Position numbers and translations under genes: made by a program
In this document: positions 8,462-17,040 of the stretch, in pieces
Position numbering within the stretch: position 1 is the stretch's first letter
Layout of the letters: every line of letters begins with the position of its first letter
NCBI GenBank assembly: GCA_036501145.1
Contig: DASYAV010000022.1
Coordinates: forward strand, 1 to 64,000
Length of the DNA stretch: 64,000 bases
Reading direction: 5' to 3'
Source: PALSA-505 sp036501145
Lineage (GTDB): Bacteria; Actinomycetota; Actinomycetes; Streptosporangiales; Streptosporangiaceae
The notes under the pieces: generated by a model
What the model saw: the letters and a program-made list of their open reading frames with translations, nothing else
What the model was told of the DNA's origin: nothing
Databases searched by the model: none

Positions 8462-11400
8462 ATGACCCGAGCGATCCGCCCCCATGTGTCCCACATCCCG
8501 CGCTGGCGGGCCGGCGCAGCCGCCGCGACCACCGTCGCTCTCTGCGGCGGCCTGCTCGGCGGCCTGCAGGCCGGCCAGGCCTCGGCCGCCACCTTGGCCA
8601 GCCACGCCAGCCACGCGGCCGGCACCGGCTGGCTGCCGTCGACGCCGGCCAGCTGGCCGCAGGTGGTGGACGAGTCGGCCACCCCGTCCCAGACGATCAC
8701 CGCGGGTGTCACCGAGAACGCGCAGACCCTGGACACGGTCGCGGGCCGGCAGAGCACCCAGATCCTCAGCGTGGACCTGAGCAATCCCAACGTCCGGGTG
8801 GGCGCGGTCGAGGCCGGCGACAAGGTGATCGACCCGGCCGACGAGACCGTCACCTCGATGGGTGACCGGACCGGCGCGGTGGCCGGGGTCAACGGCGGCT
8901 ACTTCGACATCAACGCGACCGGCCAGCCGACCGGCGGCTCGGTGGTCAACGGCCAGATCCTGAAGAGCCCGCCCGCCAACTTCAACGCCGAACTGGACGT
9001 GCTGCCGGACGGCACGATGACCATCGGCCCGGAGAACTTCTCCGGCACGATCACCGACGGCCCGGACGGCCAGCCGCTCGCCTCGGTCAACATCCCCGGC
9101 GACGCGGCCAGCGGGAAGATCACCGAGATCACCCCTGCGCTGGCCAGCAGCGCGCAGTCGCTGTCCGCACCGGCCACCCTGGTGACCGGCCAGACCAGCG
9201 GGAACGGCCAGACGCTGACCGTGACCGGCGTACAGACCGGGGTGACCAGCCTCCCGGTGCCGGCCGCGGGCACCGAGGACCTGCTCGGCGGGGGCGCCGG
9301 CGGCCAGTGGCTGTCGTCCACAGTCAGCACCGGCGACACGCTCACCGTCAGCTCGGCGCTCACCCCCAACCCGGGCCTGACCCAGCTCATCACCGGCGCC
9401 ACCGTCCTGGTCAAGAACGGCCAGGCGTACAACGACCCGACCGGGCAGCCGCCGAGCGGGACGAACCCCGAGACCGCGGTCGGGCTGTCCCGGGACGGCA
9501 AGCACGCCATCTTCGTGACGATCGACGGGCGGCTGGGCGAGTCGGCCGCGGTGGGCGTCACGCCGGCCCAGGCGACCGGGTACCTGCTGGCGCACGGTGC
9601 CTACAGCGCCGTCCTGTTCGACGGCGGCGGATCGACCACGATGACCGCCAGGGTCCCCGGGACCAGCGGGCTGAGCATTCTCAACACGCCGTCGGACGGA
9701 TCCGAGCGGCCGGTGGCCAACGGGCTGTTCGTGTACAGCACCGCGACCGCACCGGGCGCCCCGGTCAAGGTCGTCGCCGACGGCGGCCGGCCGGTGGTGA
9801 CCGTGCCGGGCGCCACCATCCCGGTCGCGGCCTACGCCACCGACAAGAACGCCAACCCGGCCACCGGGACCGTACAGGTCAGCGTGGACCCGCCGTCACT
9901 CGGCCGGTGGGCGGACGGCAAGTTCACCGCCTCCCGGGCCGGCACCGGACGGCTGGTGGCCCGGGACGGGCGGGTGACCGGCAGCGAGCCGATCGACGTG
10001 GTGAGCAGGCTCGCCTCGGTCACCGTGTCCCCGGCCCAGCCCGACCTCGGCAACGGCGCCACCCAGCAGCTCACCCTGTCCGGGGTCACACCGGCCGGCG
10101 CCCAGGTACAGGTCCCGTCGGCCGCCGCCAGCTGGTCGGTGGCCAACCAGGCGCTCGGCTCGGTGTCCGCCGCCGGGCTGTTCACCGCGGCCAGCAGCGG
10201 CGACGGCGTCACCAACGTCACCGCCACGGTGGGCGGGGCCAGCGCGTCGGCCAGCGTCGCGGTCGGCAGCACCCCGTCCGTGCTGGACGACATGAGCGAC
10301 GCGAGCAACTGGTCGCTGAACCTGCTCGGCGGGGCCACGGCCACGAAGACCACCGCGCCAGGCGACGTGCCGCCCGGCGACACGGCCTCGGCCTCGATGC
10401 AGCTCAGCTACGACTTCCCGGCCGGCACTGGCGTGAAGCAGGTGGTCTTCTCCCCCAACGGCACGATCAACGTCCCGGTCAGCTCTTCAGGCCAGGACCC
10501 GACCGGCGTCGGCCTGTGGATCAAGGGCGACGGGGCCGGCCCGGAACTGGCCGAGTCCTACATCGACGTCAGCGGGACCACGACCACGCTGTACCCGACC
10601 ACGATCACCTGGCAGGGCTGGCAGCTCGTGGTCGCCGAACTCCCGGCCGGGCTGAACTACCCGCTGTCAGTCAGCTTCCTGGATCTGCTGACGATCTCCA
10701 ACCCGGCCGAGATCAAGGGCACCGTCGACGTGGCCGACCTGGAGGCGCTGTACTCGCCGCGCCCGGTGACCACACCGCCGTACGTCGCGATCCCGAAGAA
10801 CCCGTCCTGGCTGCGGTTCGAGGAGAGCGCCGGCGACTTCAGCCCCGGCGGCAGCACCATCCTCACCGGCGGCAACACCGGGCTGGCCGCCAGCGACCCC
10901 GGCTCGGCCGGCGCCAGCGCGATCACCGCCATCGGCCAGCGGCTGCCCAGCCTGCCCGCGCAGGCCAGGCCCAGCCTGGTGCAGGCCACCGGCGGGATGA
11001 CCACCGACGGGGCGGTGCCCGACCTGACCTCCGCGCGGTCCGCGCTGTCCGGGCTCGCCGCCACCGCGCACGACGCGGTCGGCCCCGGCGAGACCGGGCA
11101 GGGCGCGCAGGAGGAGAACGGCAACTTCAGCCAGGTGTTCGGGAACACCCACTACGCCTACACCGACGGTGGTGCCAACGTCATCGTCACCGACAGCTCA
11201 CACGGCGGGCTGCTCGCCTCCGACCCCTACCAGGCACCCAGCGAGCCGCAGTACCCGTGGCTGGTCCAGCAGCTCAGCGGCAACCGCTCCCCGCTGGTCA
11301 TCGTGGCCAGCAACGACCCGGCCTACGACCCGCACCCGCGCGGCACAGATGAGTTCACCGACCGGTGGGAGGCGCAGATGTACGTCGAGCTGGTGCAGCG

Positions 11401-11914
11401 GTACCAGCAGACGCATCCGGGCATGCACGTGGTCATGCTGGCCGGCGGGGCGGGCGGGTTCGCCGAGCAGATCCTCGACCCGCAGGGCCAGCCGTCCAGC
11501 CCGTCCGGCGGCATCCCGCAGCTGACCGTGGCCGACCTGGGCACGCCGGCCGGCGCCCCGCCCGGCGAAGGCGGCTTCTACCACTTCGCGCTGCTGCACG
11601 TCACCGGCGGCGGCCTGCAGTTCACCGTGGAGCCGGTGCTGGCCTCGGTCAGCGTCGCCGCGCCGCAGCCGCTCGGCACCGGCCGGTCGGAGACCATGAC
11701 CGCCACCGGCAGCACCGTCGGCGGCGACAACTACCCGGCCATCACGATGCCGGTCGCCGATCCCGCCTCGCACGTGTGGGCGTCCAGCAGCACCCGGGTG
11801 GCCACGGTCAACCCGGTCACCGGCGTGGTCACGGCACACCACCCCGGCCAGGTATCCATCTCGGTGACCTGCGGAGGCATAACGGCCTCTCATGCCTTGA
11901 CGGTGACCGGCTGA
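8462..11914 (+). CDS. secreted phosphodiester glycosidase (NAGPA-like) with Ig-like repeats
   Basis: Large exported protein of 1150 residues. The ATG at 8462 is followed by a twin-Arg-poor Sec signal: basic start (MTRAIRPHVSHIPRWR), hydrophobic core to about residue 38 and a likely cut after QASA (residue 42). The NAGPA domain follows (about residues 80-430), with AGVNGGYFDI near residue 141, IFVTIDGR near 355 and AVLFDGGGSTTM near 384; these are the family active-site blocks. Beyond it are Big2-like Ig repeats (about 500-590 and 1075-1150; SVSAAGLFTA and TVNPVTGVVTAHHPGQ), a carbohydrate-binding-like stretch (about 610-760), and a region resembling a metallophosphatase tail (LVIVASNDPAYDP, HVVMLAGGAGG). 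It probably acts on extracellular or cell-wall glycopolymers. The ribosome site (AAGAAATGGA) is weak and a TTG at 8423 is an alternative start. It stands alone, convergent with the response-regulator gene. Confidence 0.82.
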   Translation: MTRAIRPHVSHIPRWRAGAAAATTVALCGGLLGGLQAGQASAATLASHASHAAGTGWLPSTPASWPQVVDESATPSQTITAGVTENAQTLDTVAGRQSTQILSVDLSNPNVRVGAVEAGDKVIDPADETVTSMGDRTGAVAGVNGGYFDINATGQPTGGSVVNGQILKSPPANFNAELDVLPDGTMTIGPENFSGTITDGPDGQPLASVNIPGDAASGKITEITPALASSAQSLSAPATLVTGQTSGNGQTLTVTGVQTGVTSLPVPAAGTEDLLGGGAGGQWLSSTVSTGDTLTVSSALTPNPGLTQLITGATVLVKNGQAYNDPTGQPPSGTNPETAVGLSRDGKHAIFVTIDGRLGESAAVGVTPAQATGYLLAHGAYSAVLFDGGGSTTMTARVPGTSGLSILNTPSDGSERPVANGLFVYSTATAPGAPVKVVADGGRPVVTVPGATIPVAAYATDKNANPATGTVQVSVDPPSLGRWADGKFTASRAGTGRLVARDGRVTGSEPIDVVSRLASVTVSPAQPDLGNGATQQLTLSGVTPAGAQVQVPSAAASWSVANQALGSVSAAGLFTAASSGDGVTNVTATVGGASASASVAVGSTPSVLDDMSDASNWSLNLLGGATATKTTAPGDVPPGDTASASMQLSYDFPAGTGVKQVVFSPNGTINVPVSSSGQDPTGVGLWIKGDGAGPELAESYIDVSGTTTTLYPTTITWQGWQLVVAELPAGLNYPLSVSFLDLLTISNPAEIKGTVDVADLEALYSPRPVTTPPYVAIPKNPSWLRFEESAGDFSPGGSTILTGGNTGLAASDPGSAGASAITAIGQRLPSLPAQARPSLVQATGGMTTDGAVPDLTSARSALSGLAATAHDAVGPGETGQGAQEENGNFSQVFGNTHYAYTDGGANVIVTDSSHGGLLASDPYQAPSEPQYPWLVQQLSGNRSPLVIVASNDPAYDPHPRGTDEFTDRWEAQMYVELVQRYQQTHPGMHVVMLAGGAGGFAEQILDPQGQPSSPSGGIPQLTVADLGTPAGAPPGEGGFYHFALLHVTGGGLQFTVEPVLASVSVAAPQPLGTGRSETMTATGSTVGGDNYPAITMPVADPASHVWASSSTRVATVNPVTGVVTAHHPGQVSISVTCGGITASHALTVTG

Positions 11915-11957
11915 CCCAGGCCGCCGGGCCGGCCGCACGCGGTGGCGGGCGGCGGTC

Positions 11958-12593
11958 TCAGCTTCCGGCCGGGTGGCCGAGGGCGAAGATCGCTGCCTGC
12001 ACGCGGTCCTGCAGGCCGAGCTTGGTGAGGATGCCGCGCACGTGGGTCTTGACGGTCTGCTCGCCGATGGCCAGATCCCGGGCGATCTGCCGGTTGCTGT
12101 AACCGCGGGCGATCAGCGCGAGCACGTCGCGTTCGCGCGGTGACAGCGGCCCCAGCGGGTCCGGCGGCGGTGGCCGGCGCAGCGCATGGGTGAGCCGGGT
12201 GAGCAGCTCGGGGCTGAGGCTGGCGGTGCCGGTGGCGGCGTCCCGGACGGCGGCGATGACGTGCTCGGCCGGGGCGGTCTTCAGCAGGTAGGAGGTCGCG
12301 CCGGCCTGCATGGCGCGGACGAGATGCTCGTCGTCGGTGGCGGAGGTGAGCACGACGACGGCCGGCCGGCCCGGCGTGTCGTGCAGCGCGGCCAGCACCG
12401 CGTGCCCGTCCCGCCCGGGCATGTACAGGTCGAGCAGCAGCACGTCGGGCCGGGTGGCGGCGGTGACGTCCAGCGCCTGGCGGCCGTCCCCGGCTTCGCC
12501 GACGACGTCGACGTCCGGCTCCTGGCTGAGCAGGTAGCGCAGCCCGTCCCGGACGACACGGTGGTCGTCGGCGATCACCACCCGGATGGTCAT
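11958..12593 (-). CDS. NarL/LuxR-family response regulator
   Basis: A 211-residue cytosolic response regulator. The receiver domain (1-120) carries the acidic pair in VVIADDHRVV, the phospho-acceptor Asp55 in VLLLDLYMPG, Thr/Ser in VVLTSATDD and Lys in YLLKTAPAEH. The C-terminal LuxR-type HTH (about 148-195) has LSPRERDVLALIARGYSNRQIARDL and KTHVRGILTKL. The start ATG at 12593 overlaps the kinase stop by four bases (ATGA), so the two are co-translated. Likely targets are the promoters at 14165 and 15053, which share a repeated element. Confidence 0.93.
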   Translation of the reverse strand: MTIRVVIADDHRVVRDGLRYLLSQEPDVDVVGEAGDGRQALDVTAATRPDVLLLDLYMPGRDGHAVLAALHDTPGRPAVVVLTSATDDEHLVRAMQAGATSYLLKTAPAEHVIAAVRDAATGTASLSPELLTRLTHALRRPPPPDPLGPLSPRERDVLALIARGYSNRQIARDLAIGEQTVKTHVRGILTKLGLQDRVQAAIFALGHPAGS

Positions 12594-14131
12594 GGCACGG
12601 GCTGTCCAGGCACGGGCACCCGGACGGTGAGTGACGCGCCGCGGCCGGGCGCGGCGTCGATGTGCACGGTGCCGCCGAGTTCGGTGACCCGCTCCCGGAT
12701 GTGGGCCAGCCCGGAGCCGGCCCGCGGCGCGGCCGGGTCGAAGCCGGTGCCGCTGTCCCGGACGGCCAGCTCGACGTGCCCGTCCTGGCGGGCCAGCGAC
12801 ACGGCGAGCGTGCGGGTGTTGCCGTGCCGGACGGCGTTGGCGCACGCCTCCTGGGTGATGCGCAGCAGGGCGTGCTCGACCGGCGCGGGGACGGTGACGT
12901 CGGCCAGGCTGGCGTCCACGGCGACGCCGAGCCGGTGCTGGTAGGCCGCGCAGATCTCGTGTAGGGCCGGGGTGAGCCCGGCGCCGTCCAGGCGGGCCGG
13001 GCGCAGCTCGATCAGCAGCGTCTGCATGTCGCGCAGCGCCTCCTCGCTGATCCGCTCGATCGCGCGGGCCTGCTGGTTGGCCGGGTCGGCGCGGCGCATT
13101 CCGGCCGCGATCATCCGCAGGCCGAACAGGTGCTGGGAGATCGAATCGTGGATCTCCCTGGCGATTCGCGCCCGTTCAGCGGTTCGGGCATCCCCTCCAG
13201 CGCGCAGCCGTTCAGCAGCCATTGCGGAACCGAGCTGCCGGGTCATGGTGGTGAAATGGTCCTCCAGCCGGCCAACCTCATCACGGCCGGAAGCGGGCAG
13301 GGCGACGGTGTAGTCGCCGTCGGCGACCGCGAGGGTGGCGCGCTCCAGTCGGCGGATCCGGCGGACCAGGCGGCGGGAGGCAAGCAGCCCGAACAGCACG
13401 CCGACCGGCGCGATGGCGAGCAGCAGCGCGGAGGGACCCGACAGCAGCGCGCGGTCCTCGCCGAGCTGGCGCAGTTCGCTCCACGCCCGGAGCGGGCTGA
13501 TGAACCCGGGCGGCGACCACGGCGCCTGGACGTAGACGTAGGCGACCGGCCCCGGCCCGCTGCCCGGCTCGCGGGTGCCGGCGCGGCCCGTCCACGAGGC
13601 CATCCAGAGCACCGTGCCGTACCGCGTGGGCACGCTGCCGGCCTTCATGATGTGCGGGGGCGTGAAGGACGCGGTCGCCTGGACGGGCAGTTCGCTGTCC
13701 GCCGCCCGCCCGCGCGGGTACCGGGACGGCATGGAGGACGCGGCGACCGTGCCGTTGGCGGCGACCGCCACGACCGTGGTGACCGCCTGGCGGCTGCGGA
13801 ACGGGCCGGGGATCGCCGGGACGGCCAGTGTGCCGTTGGCTCCCGGCCGGGCCTGGCCCGGCGCCGGCGGCAGCCGCGCGACGCCGAGCACCGTGCCGGC
13901 CGGCACGCCGCGCGGATACTGCCGGGAGAGCTGCTGGGCGTAGCTCTTCGCGGTCGCGTCCACCTGGGCCTGCAGCTGGCCCTGCACCCGGGCGCCGTTC
14001 ACCAGCTCGGGGACCTGGAATCCGAGGGCGAGCGCCTCGACCAGCGCCACGACGGCGAGCGTGACGAGGATGTAGGAGGCGGTCAGCCGGCCCGACAGCC
14101 CCCACACCCTGCGCCGCACCCGGTCCAGCAC
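12590..14131 (-). CDS. NarL-type sensor histidine kinase
   Basis: Membrane histidine kinase of 513 residues. Transmembrane helices lie at about 17-37 and 231-252, enclosing an extracellular sensor domain of about 190 residues with no recognised ligand motif (it holds repeated RYPRG turns). A HAMP segment (about 253-305) precedes the HisKA_3 dimerisation helix with the phospho-acceptor His328 in AREIHDSISQHLFGLRM. The HATPase domain shows ITQEACANAVRHG (N box), VRDSGTGFDP and GSGLAHIRERVTELGG. It is upstream of and overlaps the response regulator. The divergent gene at 14241 starts 110 bases away. Confidence 0.93.
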   Translation of the reverse strand: MLDRVRRRVWGLSGRLTASYILVTLAVVALVEALALGFQVPELVNGARVQGQLQAQVDATAKSYAQQLSRQYPRGVPAGTVLGVARLPPAPGQARPGANGTLAVPAIPGPFRSRQAVTTVVAVAANGTVAASSMPSRYPRGRAADSELPVQATASFTPPHIMKAGSVPTRYGTVLWMASWTGRAGTREPGSGPGPVAYVYVQAPWSPPGFISPLRAWSELRQLGEDRALLSGPSALLLAIAPVGVLFGLLASRRLVRRIRRLERATLAVADGDYTVALPASGRDEVGRLEDHFTTMTRQLGSAMAAERLRAGGDARTAERARIAREIHDSISQHLFGLRMIAAGMRRADPANQQARAIERISEEALRDMQTLLIELRPARLDGAGLTPALHEICAAYQHRLGVAVDASLADVTVPAPVEHALLRITQEACANAVRHGNTRTLAVSLARQDGHVELAVRDSGTGFDPAAPRAGSGLAHIRERVTELGGTVHIDAAPGRGASLTVRVPVPGQPVP

Positions 14132-14164
14132 ACCTGCACGCTACCTCCGCGGCATGTCCTGGCG

Positions 14165-14207
14165 TATCCCTCCAGCGAGTGACCCGCAATCCTCCTGTGG
14201 CGTGATG
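14165..14207 (+). promoter_or_regulatory. regulatory element copy A (TATCCCTCC ... GGCGTGATG)
   Basis: TATCCCTCCAGCGAG at 14165-14179 and GGCGTGATG at 14199-14207 are 34 bases apart start to start. The same two blocks with the same spacing occur upstream of the ABC gene (15073 and 15107). In both cases the ATG of the next gene follows 41-42 bases after the start of GGCGTGATG. This suggests a common activator site plus promoter, most simply read by the adjacent response regulator. Confidence 0.55.
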
Positions 14208-14240
14208 CGCCCGGCACAGCTGGCCGGCACACTGACTGTC

Positions 14241-14534
14241 ATGAACCTGCGCAGGTTCGGGCTCGTCGCGGGGGCGGTGGCACTGGTGATCATCCTGGTG
14301 GTGACCCTGCACGGGTCCGGGAACGCCACGTCCTTCCCGGCGCCGGGCCAGTCCACGCTGGCCGGGCTCAGCCTCCGGCAGCGCGGGCCCGACGTGGTAA
14401 ACGGGGACGGCGACAGGACCGGCTTCTCCGTCGTCGAGACCGGCACCGACCAGGTACGGGCCGACGCTGGTCAGCACGGCGCCGCTCTCGCCGGCTACGT
14501 GAGCCTCCCAGGGCGCGGTGACCCCCGTGGATGA
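14241..14534 (+). CDS. small membrane-anchored or secreted protein, unknown
   Basis: The 97-residue product starts MNLRRFGLVAGAVALVIILV, a signal-anchor-like helix (about residues 6-24), followed by a polar Gly/Asp-rich segment with no recognised domain. It is not assigned to a family. Support comes from the shared promoter element upstream and from the matching distance to its ATG. It ends 17 bases inside the next gene. A 3' truncation or frameshift is possible, since the tail after residue 60 shows no clear secondary structure. Confidence 0.5.
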   Translation: MNLRRFGLVAGAVALVIILVVTLHGSGNATSFPAPGQSTLAGLSLRQRGPDVVNGDGDRTGFSVVETGTDQVRADAGQHGAALAGYVSLPGRGDPRG

Positions 14535-15033
14535 GGCGGACCGGGGAATCGCGCCGGGCAGCACGGCCGGCCCGCGTCCGCGGCCGCGGCCCGGGTGGCT
14601 GACCAGGTCCCGCTGGCTCGTCCACCTCGGCCTGCTGGCCTGCGCCGCGGCGGCCCTCGGCACGCTGCAGCTGCTGCACATCCGCAACGCGATCCATGCC
14701 GACGTTGGGCTGGCCTTCGCCGTCCTGGTCATCGCCCACCTGACTCAGCGGCGCCACCGGATCGCCGGGATGTTCGCGCGGCTGTGGGGCTTTCGCCGGC
14801 GGGTGCTGCGCGAGCTGCGGCTGCTGGCCTCGGATGCGATCCTCGCCTTCGTCACGGTCAACGTCGTGGTCTCCGGGATCCTGGACTGGAACCGGGGAGC
14901 CCCGCTGCAGCTGCCCTTCCTCCCGGCACCTTTCGCCCGGTGGCACCTGCTGTCCTCGGCCGTGCTCGTCGTGTACCTGGTGGTGCACGTCTGGCGCCGG
15001 TGGAGACGGCTGCGCCGGTCCACGATCCGCTGA
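14518..15033 (+). CDS. four-helix membrane protein, haem-b type (DUF4405-like)
   Basis: The 171-residue product has four hydrophobic segments: about 31-52, 58-72, 97-115 and 138-156. Histidines sit at helix ends and in helices (LVHLGLLA, LLHIRNAIHADVG, VIAHLTQRRH, RWHLLSS, YLVVHVWRR), the pattern of small cytochrome-b561 or DUF4405 proteins that bind two haems. It may pass electrons across the membrane, but the haem ligation is inferred. The start GTG at 14518 has only a weak ribosome site and overlaps the preceding gene, suggesting coupling. Confidence 0.65.
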   Translation: MTPVDEADRGIAPGSTAGPRPRPRPGWLTRSRWLVHLGLLACAAAALGTLQLLHIRNAIHADVGLAFAVLVIAHLTQRRHRIAGMFARLWGFRRRVLRELRLLASDAILAFVTVNVVVSGILDWNRGAPLQLPFLPAPFARWHLLSSAVLVVYLVVHVWRRWRRLRRSTIR

Positions 15034-15052
15034 CCCGGCCACCGTTGCGGGG

Positions 15053-15115
15053 TATCCCGGCCTATCCCGGGCTATCCCTCCAGCGAGGGACCCGCGCTAA
15101 CCCCGGGGCGTGATG
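15053..15115 (+). promoter_or_regulatory. regulatory element copy B with three TATCCC repeats at 10-bp steps
   Basis: TATCCC begins at 15053, 15063 and 15073, exactly one helical turn apart. The last copy extends into CTCCAGCGAG, as in copy A. GGCGTGATG follows at 15107-15115. The ABC-transporter ATG lies at 15148. Direct repeats on one DNA face are typical of response-regulator sites. Confidence 0.6.
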
Positions 15116-15147
15116 TGCCGGGCGGCTGCACCCGGAACGCTGGCCGC

Positions 15148-16047
15148 ATGAACACGGCAATCGAGACAGAGCGACTATCGAAACGGTACCGGCGGGTCAG
15201 CGCGCTGACCGACTGCACGGTCAGCGTGCCCGAGGGGCGGATCTGCGCGCTGGTCGGGCCGAACGGCGCGGGCAAGACCACGCTGCTGCGGATGCTCGCC
15301 GGGCTGGCCGGCCCGACCAGCGGCACGGTTTCGGTGCTGCACGGCGCCCCGCGGCAGGACCCGGCATTCCTCGCCGACATCGCGTTCCTCGCCCAGGAGA
15401 TTCCGCTGTACCGGCGGTTCAGCACCGAGGATCACATCCGGATCGGGCAGCACATGAACCCGCGCTGGGACGCCGCGCTGGCCCGCACCCGGCTGACCGA
15501 GCTGCGCATTCCACTGCGCCAGCGCGTGGGCACGCTGTCCGGGGGCCAGCGTGCCCAGGTGGCGCTGGCGCTGACGCTGGCCAAGCGGCCGCGGCTGCTG
15601 CTGCTCGACGAACCGGTCGCGGCGCTGGACCCGCTGGCGCGGCAGAACTTCCTCAGCACGCTGACCGCGGCCGTGGCCGACGCCGCGGGCCGGCTGACCG
15701 TCGTGCTGTCATCGCACCTGGTCACCGACCTGGGACGGGTGTGCGACCACATCATCCTGCTCGCCGGGTCGCGGGTGCAGCTCTGCGGTGACATCGGCGC
15801 GCTGCTGGCCGAGCACAAGATCCTGGTCGGGCCGCCCCACGGCACGGGGCCGGCCGGGCTCACCCACAAGGTCGTGCAGGCGGCGGCGACCGGCCGTCAG
15901 TCCACCTTGCTGGTCCGCCTCAACGGCCCGGTCATCGATCCCGCCTACCGGGCCGGGGAGGTAACCCTCGAAGAGCTGGTGCTGGGGTACATGGGCGCCG
16001 GAGACGCCACAGGTCAGGTCCTCACCACGGTTGGAGAAAGCTCATGA
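15148..16047 (+). CDS. ABC transporter ATP-binding protein
   Basis: A 299-residue ATPase of an export-type ABC transporter. It shows Walker A GPNGAGKTTLL (about residue 43), Q-loop FLAQEIPLYRRF, signature LSGGQRAQVALALTLA, Walker B LLLLDEPVAALDP and the H-loop SSHLV. The C-terminal 80 residues are an accessory domain seen in natA/ytrB-like ATPases. The start ATG at 15148 follows the repeated regulatory element. It overlaps the permease start by four bases. The likely role is export of, or self-protection from, a peptide or lipid-active compound; the substrate is unknown. Confidence 0.93.
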   Translation: MNTAIETERLSKRYRRVSALTDCTVSVPEGRICALVGPNGAGKTTLLRMLAGLAGPTSGTVSVLHGAPRQDPAFLADIAFLAQEIPLYRRFSTEDHIRIGQHMNPRWDAALARTRLTELRIPLRQRVGTLSGGQRAQVALALTLAKRPRLLLLDEPVAALDPLARQNFLSTLTAAVADAAGRLTVVLSSHLVTDLGRVCDHIILLAGSRVQLCGDIGALLAEHKILVGPPHGTGPAGLTHKVVQAAATGRQSTLLVRLNGPVIDPAYRAGEVTLEELVLGYMGAGDATGQVLTTVGESS

Positions 16048-17018
16048 GCTGGCTCGTCTGGCGCCAGTACCGCGCGCAGGGCGCGATCACGGCCGCGCTG
16101 CTCGCCGTGTTCGCCGCGGTGATACTCGCCGACGGCTCTCAGGTCGCGTCGCACTGGCACGCCGTTCTTGTCAGCTGCTCGGGGAACAGCGCGTGCCTGC
16201 AACAGGCCGGCCCGCTGGTCAACGGCGTGCTGAGCGACCTGCCTTACCTGAGCCTGATCGTGCCGGTGGTGCTCGGCATGCTGTGGGGCGCGCCGCTGGT
16301 GGCGCACGAGTTCGAGGCCCGCACCAGCGACTTCGCCTGGTCGCAGAGTGTCACCCGGATGCGCTGGCTGACCGTCAAGGCAGGCTGGCTGCTGCTCGCC
16401 GCCGCGGCCTGCGGCGGTGTGGTCACGGCCCTGACCACCTGGTGGTCCGGGCCGATAAACGCGCAGGGGGGCAGCGCGTTCGTGCCCGGCCAGTTCGACA
16501 CCCAGGGCATCGTCCCCATCGGATACGCGGTATTCGCGATGGCGCTCGGCATCACCGCGGGCACCGTGGCCCGCCGGACCCTGCCCGCGGTAGCCGTCGC
16601 GCTCGGCGGGTTCATCGCGCTGCGCCTGGTGATCAGCAATTTCGCCCGGCCGCACTACATGGCCGCGGTCACCACCTACTACAACCTGACCGGTTCCTTC
16701 ACACCGCCAGGGACGGCCTGGGTGATGTCGCAGGGCGCGGTGAGCAGGACCGGGCAGATCGTGCCGGCGGGGTGGGGCTCGCTGTATCCCGCGCTGCCCG
16801 CCTCCTGCCAGCGGCTGCTTCCGGCGGGCCAGGGAAAGTCCCCGTCATTGAATGCCGTGTTCTCCTGCATGCAAGCGCACGGCTGGCGCGGGTTCGCCAC
16901 CTACCAGCCCGGCAGCCGCTACTGGCCGTTCCAGGGCATCGAGACAGGGATCTATGTCCTGCTGGCGGCGGCACTGATCGCGGTCACGTTCGCCATCGTC
17001 CGCCGCAGGGACGCGTAG
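16044..17018 (+). CDS. ABC transporter permease
   Basis: A 324-residue membrane protein, partner of the ATPase just upstream (ATGA overlap). Hydrophobic segments lie at about 14-33, 73-93, 118-137, 160-176, 185-203 and 300-318. An extracellular loop (about 205-295) holds three cysteines (ASCQRLL, VFSCMQAH), possibly disulphide-linked. The fold resembles ABC-2 exporters of the YtrC/NatB type. It ends convergently with the cyclase gene. Confidence 0.88.
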   Translation: MSWLVWRQYRAQGAITAALLAVFAAVILADGSQVASHWHAVLVSCSGNSACLQQAGPLVNGVLSDLPYLSLIVPVVLGMLWGAPLVAHEFEARTSDFAWSQSVTRMRWLTVKAGWLLLAAAACGGVVTALTTWWSGPINAQGGSAFVPGQFDTQGIVPIGYAVFAMALGITAGTVARRTLPAVAVALGGFIALRLVISNFARPHYMAAVTTYYNLTGSFTPPGTAWVMSQGAVSRTGQIVPAGWGSLYPALPASCQRLLPAGQGKSPSLNAVFSCMQAHGWRGFATYQPGSRYWPFQGIETGIYVLLAAALIAVTFAIVRRRDA

Positions 17019-17040
17019 CGCCGTTCCGCTGGGCTGCGGC

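Noticed and set aside
8273..9595. 440-residue frame antisense to the secreted protein
   Set aside because: Shadow of the high-GC plus-strand gene, with no recognisable domain.
14518..14534. TGA at the end of the 97-residue gene as a second selenocysteine
   Set aside because: The frame after the TGA turns to Arg/Ala/Pro-rich residues of no family and no hairpin is evident.
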